Positions 1-5,388 of a DNA stretch of 5,731 nt are shown piece after piece. The position numbers were made by a program, and so were the translations under genes. The notes under the pieces were generated by a model. It saw only the letters and a list, made by a program, of their open reading frames with translations, made no database searches and was not told the DNA's origin. How positions within the stretch are numbered: position 1 is the first letter of the stretch; each line of letters opens with the position of its first letter. The stretch covers positions 1-5,731 of the forward strand of contig CANQMY010000079.1 in the NCBI GenBank assembly GCA_947625075.1, read 5' to 3'. The DNA is from an uncultured Clostridia bacterium. Its GTDB lineage: Bacteria; Bacillota; Clostridia; TANB77; CAG-508.

Positions 1-253
1 GATGAGTGAAGATGAAAAGATGCAAAGACTAGCATTTTTAAGACAGAAAGCGATAATGGATGAAAAAGCAATAAGAATTAAAGGATATAAGGATGGAATT
101 GAATATGGCGAGAAAAAAGGAATAGCAGAAGGTGAACAATGTAAAGCAATAAAAATAGCACAAAAACTGATTAAGGAAGGAAAAAATATAAAATATATAT
201 CAGAATTAACAGGATTAGAAGAAAACGAAATAAAAAAACTGATTGCTAAATAA
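1..253 (+). CDS. Rpn family recombination-promoting nuclease/putative transposase, C-terminal part (5' end outside window)
   Basis: Only the last 83-84 codons are present; the frame is open to the left edge, so the ATG at position 2 is almost certainly an internal methionine. The visible part starts with MSEDEKMQRLAFLRQKAIMD, which resembles the end of the PD-(D/E)XK-type Rpn/transposase_31-like domain. A charged stretch with spaced glycines follows (YKDGIEYGEKKGIAEGE), then an amphipathic C-terminal motif (AQKLIKEGKNIKYISELTG) typical of these proteins. Family members are DNA endonucleases that promote RecA-independent recombination, and they often occur in many copies in Clostridia. The catalytic residues would lie upstream, so activity cannot be judged here. 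The stop at 251-253 lies about 10 bases before an unrelated truncated gene, suggesting a rearrangement boundary. The family call rests on the tail alone. Confidence 0.7.
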   Translation, partial: MSEDEKMQRLAFLRQKAIMDEKAIRIKGYKDGIEYGEKKGIAEGEQCKAIKIAQKLIKEGKNIKYISELTGLEENEIKKLIAK

Positions 254-261
254 TATTTATT

Positions 262-822
262 AACAGAGCATGGGAGTATGTAGCAGCATATTATGATAAT
301 TTGGATCAAAGTTTACAACAATATGGAGGAACAACTTTATTTAACAATAGGCAATTAAATACAAATTATACTAAATATTGGGACAAATATGAAGTAGGAA
401 TAATAGAAAAAACAGTAACAGAAAAAGATGGAGTATATAGAAATCATGCAATTTGGGATGCAACATATTCAGATGCAACTAATGGAAATAGTAAGAGAAA
501 ATCAATAACAGACGAAAGATATAATTTAATGAAAAATAAATTAGGAGATGCAATGCATGAAGTAATGGGAACAGAATATTCATATTATGGAAAAACAAAG
601 TCAAATGGATATGCATGGGTAAAAACATTAGAACCAACAGTAGATGAGTATGGAACAGGATTTTATAATAAAGACTTTGCTTTAATTGGCAATTGTGCTA
701 AAACTTTTGTGCTACGCGGAGGTTATTGGAACGATGAGTGGCGAACAGGAGTGTTAGCATTTGTTGATGATACAGGTTATCCAAACCATGCTCATGCTTT
801 TAGACCAGTTCTTGTAGTATAA
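262..822 (+). pseudogene. 5'-truncated remnant or silent cassette of an FGE/C-type-lectin-fold surface protein
   Basis: The frame is open from 250 to the TAA at 820-822 with no internal stop, but it has no credible start codon or ribosome site. The TTG at 301 lies inside conserved sequence. Translation begins ...NRAWEYVAAYYDN, which matches the middle of the 'YDM-GG-WEYVA' block seen in formylglycine-generating-enzyme-like domains. It ends with FVLRGGYWNDEW (codons from 706) and AFRPVLVV, the RGG-x-W and FRPV landmarks of the same fold. In Clostridia such domains commonly sit at the end of secreted proteins with a prepilin-like N-terminus; that N-terminus and the first half of the domain are missing here. 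The break coincides with the end of the upstream Rpn gene. From about 661 the codon use changes (GCT, CGC, CGA and GTG appear), as discussed in the findings. It could be simple debris or a donor cassette for recombination. Confidence 0.7.
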
Positions 823-845
823 TTAAATATTGAATCTTTAAATTC

Positions 846-875
846 TTGACGATTTTTATAAATAGATGTTATAAT
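846..875 (+). promoter_or_regulatory. SigA-type promoter of scpB with extended -10
   Basis: The -35 is TTGACG at 846-851 (five of six consensus bases). An 18-base spacer leads to a perfect TATAAT at 870-875, preceded by TGT at 867-869, which makes an extended -10. Transcription would start near 882, giving a leader of about 30 bases before scpB. This shows that scpB is expressed from its own promoter and not by read-through from the truncated gene upstream. Confidence 0.8.
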
Positions 876-897
876 TAGCAAGTAAAGCTTATAAAAT

Positions 898-904
898 AAG
901 GGTG
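898..904 (+). promoter_or_regulatory. Ribosome binding site of scpB
   Basis: AAGGGTG lies 7 bases before the ATG at 912 and pairs with the GGTG part of the anti-Shine-Dalgarno complement. It supports the ATG at 912 as the scpB start. Confidence 0.55.
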
Positions 905-911
905 TAATAAA

Positions 912-1535
912 ATGGGTGATAAAAAAATAAAAGGAATAATAGAAGCAATATTATTTTCAACTGGTAGAATTGTTAAGATTAAAGAGTTAATGACAATTTT
1001 GGAATTAAGCTCAGATGATATAATAAAAAACATTTCAGAGTTAGAAGAAGAATATAAAAATGAAGAACATGGTTTAGAAATAATAAGAGTAGAAGATGGA
1101 TATCAATTGTCATCAAAAAAAGAATATTATGAATATTTATATCCTGCTTTTGATAAGAGATTAACACCAACACTTTCGCAAGCTTCTCTTGAAGTTTTAG
1201 CAATTATAGCATACAATCCTAGAATTACAAAAGCTGATATAGAAATGATAAGAGGTGTTGATTCAACTGGTACAATGTATAGATTAATGGAATACAATTT
1301 AATTGAACAAGCAGGTAAAGCTGATCTTCCAGGAAAACCAATAACTTATAAAATAACGGATCAGTTTCTAAAAATGTTTGGACTAAATTCTTTAAAAGAT
1401 TTGCCAGATTTACCAAAATATAAATTAGATAGCAATAGACAAGTTGTTATTGAGGATTTAGTAGAAAATGAAGAAAATTCAAAAGGTGAAAAAATAAATT
1501 ATAAAGAAGAAAATAATAAAAAAGAAGATGGATAA
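912..1535 (+). CDS. scpB: Segregation and condensation protein B (ScpB)
   Basis: ScpB is the winged-helix (kite) subunit of the bacterial SMC-ScpA-ScpB condensin. It dimerises and binds the ScpA linker, helping chromosome compaction and origin segregation on the nucleoid. The 207-residue product opens with the typical KGIIEAILFSTG (residues 7-18) of the first winged helix. The second winged helix carries the family signature LSQASLEVLAIIAYNPRIT (88-106) followed by IRGVDSTG (113-120). The end of the domain has GKPITYKITDQFLKMFGL and LKDLPDLP (141-168). Beyond about residue 175 there is only a charged Lys/Glu/Asn-rich tail, which varies in length in this family. The ATG has a ribosome site and an upstream promoter. 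scpA usually sits immediately upstream of scpB in Bacillota; here its place is taken by a truncated unrelated gene, so scpA must be elsewhere in the genome. The gene itself looks intact and functional. Confidence 0.95.
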   Translation: MGDKKIKGIIEAILFSTGRIVKIKELMTILELSSDDIIKNISELEEEYKNEEHGLEIIRVEDGYQLSSKKEYYEYLYPAFDKRLTPTLSQASLEVLAIIAYNPRITKADIEMIRGVDSTGTMYRLMEYNLIEQAGKADLPGKPITYKITDQFLKMFGLNSLKDLPDLPKYKLDSNRQVVIEDLVENEENSKGEKINYKEENNKKEDG

Positions 1536-1540
1536 AAGAA

Positions 1541-1574
1541 AAAATAGAACACTTGAAAATAGTGTTCTATTTTT
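1541..1574. terminator. Bidirectional intrinsic terminator between scpB and the DUF4364 gene
   Basis: AAAATAGAACACT (1541-1553) and its exact complement (1561-1573) form a 13-bp stem with a 7-base loop. On the plus strand it ends in TTTTT (1570-1574). On the minus strand the A-rich flank at 1534-1544 supplies the T-tract. It lies 6 bases after the scpB stop. The stop codon of the convergent DUF4364 gene (TAG, 1569-1567) sits inside the right arm, so the two genes share one compact terminator. Confidence 0.9.
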
Positions 1575-2103
1575 GATCTGTTAGCATATTTAATAATTTT
1601 GGATAAAGTGTAGAGGCGTTATTTTTCCAATTATCAACTATCTTTTGTGCTTGTTCTCTTGAGTATGCATAAGTTTTAATTTCAAAAACAATCTCACCAT
1701 TCTCAATTATTTTACATTCTATTTCATACTCATTTTCACTTTTTGGAGTATATTCAGCGATAACAGATTCTTTATTATCAAAGAATTCTAGGTTAGTTTT
1801 AAAATTTGTGTCAATTTTTAGTTTTATTATTCCTGGTAAAATGTCTAAAGTTAAGTTTAATGTATTTCTACCAGCATCTGTTATTACATAAACATCATTA
1901 GTTTCTTTTTTATAGCAAGCAATATATTTTACTTCTAATAAATCTAAAAGAAATTGCCTAAAATAAAAATAGTTTAAATCAATTGCAGAAGTAATTATAC
2001 TATAAAGAGCATCGCTTGTAATAGGTTTTGTTACATTACTTAAAACATATAAAATAAGAACTTTGTTTTCAGCTAATGTTTCACTATCAGATGTGATTTT
2101 CAA
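1567..2103 (-). CDS. DUF4364 family protein, winged-helix-like, TTG start
   Basis: The 178-residue product fits the DUF4364 family, found in Clostridia and of unknown function. Residues 10-85 read as a winged helix-turn-helix: LAENKVLILYVLSNVTKPIT leads into a helical segment, and the wing is VYVITDAGRNTLN (71-83). The C-terminal half (about 100-178) has alternating beta strands (YEIECKIIENGEIVFEIKTYA) and a closing helical segment with NWKNNASTLYPKLLNML, a pattern I associate with this family. The reading begins at TTG (2103-2101), six bases after a near-perfect AAGGAGGAG; no in-frame ATG fits better. It has its own extended -10 promoter and shares a terminator with scpB. Its fold suggests a transcriptional regulator, but no target is apparent and DNA binding has not been shown for the family to my knowledge. 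Confidence 0.8.
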   Translation of the reverse strand: MKITSDSETLAENKVLILYVLSNVTKPITSDALYSIITSAIDLNYFYFRQFLLDLLEVKYIACYKKETNDVYVITDAGRNTLNLTLDILPGIIKLKIDTNFKTNLEFFDNKESVIAEYTPKSENEYEIECKIIENGEIVFEIKTYAYSREQAQKIVDNWKNNASTLYPKLLNMLTDQK

Positions 2104-2108
2104 ATAAA

Positions 2109-2118
2109 ACTCCTCCTT
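2109..2118 (-). promoter_or_regulatory. Strong ribosome binding site fixing the TTG start of the DUF4364 gene
   Basis: The minus strand reads AAGGAGGAGT, close to the full anti-Shine-Dalgarno complement, with six bases between GGAGGAG and the TTG at 2103. The site decides the start codon despite the absence of ATG. A strong site with a weak start codon suggests moderate translation. Confidence 0.85.
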
Positions 2119-2137
2119 ATATAAAATTTATATGCTT

Positions 2138-2146
2138 ATTATAACA
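2138..2146 (-). promoter_or_regulatory. Extended -10 promoter of the DUF4364 gene
   Basis: On the minus strand, TATAAT (2143-2138) is preceded directly by TGT (2146-2144), forming an extended -10. The hexamer 17 bases upstream (TAGAAT) is a poor -35, which is common when an extended -10 is present. Transcription would begin near 2131, about 28 bases before the TTG start. I see no convincing terminator between the upstream FAD gene and this promoter, so some read-through from that gene is possible. Confidence 0.65.
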
Positions 2147-2168
2147 CAGATTTTAACAAAATTCTACC

Positions 2169-3716
2169 CTAAAAATGACATTTTAAGTTGAAAATAGCAG
2201 GATTATTAATTAATATTCCATTATAAGCAAATCTGGATCCATGACATGGACAGTCCCAAGTTTTATCAGAATTGTTGAATTGTAATTCACATTTTAAATG
2301 TGTACAAATAGGGTTGACAAAATAATATTCATCATTTTTATTTCTATAAACTCCTACTTTTTTTCCATTATAGAGAATTATTTTTCCATTATCTTTATCA
2401 ATGTCTTTTAAAGCGGAATCTGGAATTTTTAATTTATTAATACCAATAGAGAAAAATGATTCCTTTAGTTCTTCACAGAAAGCTTTAGAGTTTTTAAATA
2501 ATTGCATACGGCTTGGAGTAAATAGATATTCATATTTATTGTTAAATCCACTTATTCTATCACTAATTATTGTTCCAGCTATATTAGATAAAGTCATACC
2601 CCACTTTTTAAAACCTGTAGCTACATAAATATTAGAAAGTAATTTTGAAAAATTACCAATGTAAGGAAGTTTGTCAAGACTTATGCAATCTTGAGTACTC
2701 CATCTAGAAATAATTTTATAATCATTAAATAAACTGTCTGCTATTTTTTCTAAAAATTTATAAGAATTATTGTGACTATCTGTTTTTCCAACTCTATGTC
2801 CATTTCCAGCTATAAGAACTATATTTTCACCTTTTTTATCATAAACTTTTCTAATAGAAATTTCAGGGGAAGAAGAATTGATATAATATCCACTAAAAGT
2901 ATTTTCTTTAGTTTTAATAGCTATAACATAAGAAATATCTTGATGCATTTTAAGAAAATACATTCCTGGGAAATTTTTTATAGGAAAATGAGTTGCCAAA
3001 ACAACATATTTTACATTTATATTTTTTCCATTAACTTCTAAATTGTAATGATTTTTATTAAATTTTATATTTGTTACACAACTATTTTCGTAAATTGTTC
3101 CATTATTTTTTAATATGCTTTTTACTAGCCCAAAAGCATACTTACGAGGATTAAACATAGCTTGATTTTCAAATTCTATGCCTCCAAAATTTTTTAAAGG
3201 TATATTTAATTTCTTTATAAATTTAGCATTAAAAGGAATACCATTTTTATTTAAATCATTACTTACTGAAAATTCAAAATCATTTTTTATTTGATTTAAA
3301 GTAGAAATTTCTTGATTAAATAAAGTTAAATTACTTTTTTTATCACAATAAACATAGGAAGATGATTTAATTAAATCACATTTAATTTTTTCTGTATCAA
3401 TTATATTTTTAATATTACAAATAGCTTGCTCATTTGCTTGAAGATAATCTTTTGCAAAATTTAACCCATAGTTTTTAGATAAATAATCATAAAATAAACC
3501 ATGTTGACTTGTTATTTTGCCAGTTGTATTGCCACTTGTTTTAGAAAATATTGAATCTTTATCAACTATAGTAACTTTAAATCCTTTTTTAGTTAAATAA
3601 TAAGCAATAGTTAGTCCAGTAATACCAGCACCTACAATGCATATTTCAGTTAAAATATTATCATTTAATGATTTAAAACAAAAATTTTCAGAAAAATTAT
3701 TAATCCAATATGACAT
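2169..3716 (-). CDS. FAD-dependent oxidoreductase with C-terminal Rieske [2Fe-2S] domain (YhfW-like)
   Basis: The 515-residue protein is a DAO-type flavoprotein fused to a Rieske centre, the arrangement of Bacillus YhfW. Residues 24-52 form the FAD-binding Rossmann start: ICIVGAGITGL, with GxGxxG at 29-34 and the ribose-binding acidic residue D52. TSGNTTGKITSQHG (60-73) and RWSTQDCISLDKLPYIG (338-354) are characteristic family blocks, and YVATGFKKWGMT (364-375) closes the flavin domain. The Rieske ligands are C471 and H473 (CTHLKC) and C489 and H492 (CPCHGS). C476 and C491 match the disulfide pair of high-potential Rieske proteins. No signal peptide or membrane segment is seen, so it is probably cytoplasmic. 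The natural substrate is unknown for this family. The ATG is preceded by GGAGTG (3727-3722) at 5 bases. It stands alone between a hairpin terminator upstream and the DUF4364 promoter downstream. I found no convincing -35/-10 pair in its short, very AT-rich leader. Confidence 0.9.
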   Translation of the reverse strand: MSYWINNFSENFCFKSLNDNILTEICIVGAGITGLTIAYYLTKKGFKVTIVDKDSIFSKTSGNTTGKITSQHGLFYDYLSKNYGLNFAKDYLQANEQAICNIKNIIDTEKIKCDLIKSSSYVYCDKKSNLTLFNQEISTLNQIKNDFEFSVSNDLNKNGIPFNAKFIKKLNIPLKNFGGIEFENQAMFNPRKYAFGLVKSILKNNGTIYENSCVTNIKFNKNHYNLEVNGKNINVKYVVLATHFPIKNFPGMYFLKMHQDISYVIAIKTKENTFSGYYINSSSPEISIRKVYDKKGENIVLIAGNGHRVGKTDSHNNSYKFLEKIADSLFNDYKIISRWSTQDCISLDKLPYIGNFSKLLSNIYVATGFKKWGMTLSNIAGTIISDRISGFNNKYEYLFTPSRMQLFKNSKAFCEELKESFFSIGINKLKIPDSALKDIDKDNGKIILYNGKKVGVYRNKNDEYYFVNPICTHLKCELQFNNSDKTWDCPCHGSRFAYNGILINNPAIFNLKCHF

Positions 3717-3787
3717 AAAGACACTCCATTCATATATTTTTATTTATTTTATCCAAAAAACAAAAAAATAATATTATTTGGGAAAAT

Positions 3788-3827
3788 AAAAAAATCAAAT
3801 TGTTAAATTTAACAATTTGATTTTTTT
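3788..3827. terminator. Perfect 40-base palindromic hairpin terminator after the VWA gene
   Basis: Twenty bases (3788-3807) are exactly complementary to the next twenty (3808-3827), centred on TTAAATTTAA. A real hairpin would open a loop of about four bases at the centre. On the minus strand the structure ends in seven T residues (3794-3788) and lies 20 bases after the VWA stop at 3847. The plus strand also ends in a run of eight T residues (3821-3828), so it could act in both directions. It insulates the downstream FAD gene from VWA transcription. Confidence 0.85.
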
Positions 3828-3846
3828 TAAATATATTTTTAAGAAT

Positions 3847-5262
3847 TTATTTTAAATTATTTCTTTTTAAGTTTATAAAACTAAATACAGCAATTACAAC
3901 TGATAAAGATATTAAAGATATAGAAATGATAGAATTATTTGAACCAGTTTGTGGAATTGGTTTTGAAGAAGGAACATCTAATGCAACTACTGGGCATCTA
4001 TCATCTTTAACTTGATCTCCGTCCTCACCATTTTCTTTATAGTCTATTGTTATATTTTCGTTTGTTGGTAAATTAGGTCCAACTATATCACTTGAGAAAG
4101 TATTTTTTAATGTTAATCTATAAGTAAATGTTGCTTCCTCACCGGGTTCTAATTTTGATATTGTCCAAGTAATAGAGTTATCTGTTTTATCAACAGTAGC
4201 TGAAACTTCACCAATTTCTGGTTTTGTAAGGTATGCAAAATCGAAATTATCTATAATATTTTTAGGAAAATAATCTTTTATAACTATATCAGTTAATTCA
4301 TATTTATCAGTAACAACTAAATCATTATATATATCATTATTAACTGTATCTATTACATCATCATCTTTAATATAATATACAGGTCCAGCTGTAGGAGATA
4401 ATTCTGTTCCAAATACATAGTTTGCTACATCTTTATATGTTTTAAAAGTAGCATCTTCAGGTCTTCCAGTTAAATTAATTTCTCTTTCAGAAATATCAAT
4501 TAACATTGAAATAACATTTATATTTTTTTCTTGTAAGTCTACTAATTTTTCTTTTGTAGGATCAGCAGATTCTTCTGTGTAGAAGTCTAAAGTAACACCT
4601 TTAGCAGTATTAGGTACAGCATCTGTTAAAACAACAATATATTTATTAGCTTCATCATTTTCAGATGTAGCAAGTAATTTTTCGGCTGTTTCTAAACCTA
4701 TTTCAACATCAGTTCTTGCACCTAAAACATCTTCTCTAATAGTTTTTATTGCATCTGATAGTTCAGAAGATTCACTTGTTAAAGCTTCTGTTATAATTTT
4801 AGCATCAGCTTCAGTTCCTTCTTCTTCAACATTTGTACTTGTAGCAAATTCTACTAATCCAATTTTAATGTCTTTATTATTATCTAACAATTTTTTTATT
4901 AATGCTTCAGTTGCATCTAGAACTAAATCTTTTCTAGACATTTCTTCACTATTTACACTAACAAGATTTGTTGACATACTTTTTGATGTATCAACTAATA
5001 AAACTACTTCTCCAGCTTTATCCTCAACTATTTCTTTATTATTTCTTGCTGTAAGACTAATATCTATAGTTTTATTAACTGTATCGATTTTTTCCATCTT
5101 TTTTTCAAATTCACCATATTTACCAAATGTAGTTTCTACTTTATTATCTTCTACTAAAACCATAGTTGCATCACCTTTAGCAACAGGACTATCAGCAAAG
5201 CAAGCACTTGATAATAACAATATAACTAAAAATATAGCAAATATTTTTAAATAATTTTTCAT
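3847..5262 (-). CDS. Secreted VWA-domain protein with LPXTG-like (IPQTG) cell-wall anchor
   Basis: The 471-residue surface protein begins with a signal peptide (MKNYLK, then a hydrophobic core 7-20, likely cut after CFA at 23). A von Willebrand factor A domain spans about 86-310. Its metal-ion site is visible: DTSKS (D91, S93, S95), T184 in GARTD and D214 in VLTDAVPN, so it should bind a divalent cation and a protein or matrix ligand. Residues about 323-425 form a beta-rich DUF11/internalin-like repeat (IVIKDYFPKNI ... ITWTISKLEPGEEATFTYRLTL). The end is a sortase signal: IPQTG (436-440), a hydrophobic helix (444-463) and a basic tail, KRNNLK. This anchors it covalently to peptidoglycan, or to a pilus if one exists. 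The ATG at 5262-5260 has an AAAAGGAG site (5276-5269). Promoter and terminator bracket it as a single gene; no sortase or pilin gene is adjacent. An adhesin role is inferred from the family. Confidence 0.9.
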   Translation of the reverse strand: MKNYLKIFAIFLVILLLSSACFADSPVAKGDATMVLVEDNKVETTFGKYGEFEKKMEKIDTVNKTIDISLTARNNKEIVEDKAGEVVLLVDTSKSMSTNLVSVNSEEMSRKDLVLDATEALIKKLLDNNKDIKIGLVEFATSTNVEEEGTEADAKIITEALTSESSELSDAIKTIREDVLGARTDVEIGLETAEKLLATSENDEANKYIVVLTDAVPNTAKGVTLDFYTEESADPTKEKLVDLQEKNINVISMLIDISEREINLTGRPEDATFKTYKDVANYVFGTELSPTAGPVYYIKDDDVIDTVNNDIYNDLVVTDKYELTDIVIKDYFPKNIIDNFDFAYLTKPEIGEVSATVDKTDNSITWTISKLEPGEEATFTYRLTLKNTFSSDIVGPNLPTNENITIDYKENGEDGDQVKDDRCPVVALDVPSSKPIPQTGSNNSIISISLISLSVVIAVFSFINLKRNNLK

Positions 5263-5268
5263 ATTTTT

Positions 5269-5276
5269 CTCCTTTT
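5269..5276 (-). promoter_or_regulatory. Ribosome binding site of the VWA gene
   Basis: The minus strand reads AAAAGGAG with six bases to the ATG at 5262. It supports the chosen start, which also gives a correct signal peptide. Confidence 0.8.
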
Positions 5277-5285
5277 ATATAAAAG

Positions 5286-5310
5286 TTTGTTAATATTTAT
5301 TATTAACAAA
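5286..5310. repeat. Inverted repeat in the VWA leader (possible operator or 5' hairpin)
   Basis: TTTGTTAATA (5286-5295) is exactly mirrored by TATTAACAAA (5301-5310) around a five-base centre. It lies between the predicted transcription start (near 5327) and the ribosome site (5276). It could fold as a hairpin near the 5' end of the mRNA or serve as a binding site for a dimeric repressor. It has no T-tract of terminator type. Its role is inferred from position only. Confidence 0.5.
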
Positions 5311-5333
5311 AAGCTAAAAATTAATCTTTAAAA

Positions 5334-5362
5334 ATTATAACATAGAATTGTTTTTTATTCAA
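5334..5362 (-). promoter_or_regulatory. Promoter of the VWA gene with extended -10
   Basis: On the minus strand the -35 is TTGAAT (5362-5357), the spacer is exactly 17 bases, and the -10 is a perfect TATAAT (5339-5334) preceded by TGT (5342-5340). Transcription would begin near 5327, leaving a leader of about 65 bases that contains the inverted repeat at 5286-5310. A second inverted repeat (5350-5370) covers the -35. Confidence 0.8.
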
Positions 5363-5370
5363 TAAAAAAC
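5350..5370. repeat. 21-base palindrome over the -35 of the VWA promoter
   Basis: GTTTTTTATT (5350-5359) and AATAAAAAAC (5361-5370) are exact inverted copies around a single central base, C5360. The palindrome overlaps the -35 element (5357-5362). The one-base centre makes it a poor RNA hairpin, and no T-tract follows on the minus strand, so an operator is more likely than a terminator for the deaminase gene. Chance is not excluded in such AT-rich DNA. Confidence 0.4.
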
Positions 5371-5388
5371 TTATAATTTACAAAAAAA

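Noticed and set aside
301..822. A complete gene starting at TTG 301
   Set aside because: The frame is open upstream to 250 and encodes conserved residues (AWEYVAAYYDN) before 301, and there is no Shine-Dalgarno site before the TTG. It is part of a truncated gene.
979..1416. Two minus-strand open frames inside scpB
   Set aside because: They are antisense to a well-supported gene, are leucine/isoleucine-rich by composition, and have no ribosome sites or recognisable domains.
2172..2184. Short AAAATG/CATTTT dyad near the end of the FAD gene as its terminator
   Set aside because: The stem is only six bases with a one-base centre, lies within the last codons and is not followed by a T-tract on the minus strand.
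2401..3041. Plus-strand open frames inside the FAD/Rieske gene
   Set aside because: These are antisense shadows of a gene with clear motifs along its whole length; they show no start signals and no family resemblance.
3728..3787. A sigma-A promoter for the FAD gene in its leader
   Set aside because: TAAAAT-like and TTGTTT-like strings occur, but no pair has acceptable spacing; the stretch is too AT-rich to choose one.
5197..5205. Lipoprotein signal (SSAC) in the VWA protein
   Set aside because: The -3 position is serine instead of leucine or another aliphatic residue, and the C-terminal sortase signal already explains surface anchoring; ordinary signal peptidase cleavage after CFA is more likely.
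4868..5254. A 128-residue plus-strand open frame inside the VWA gene
   Set aside because: It is antisense to the signal peptide and VWA domain and is serine/leucine-rich, as expected from the complementary strand of acidic coding sequence; no ribosome site was found.
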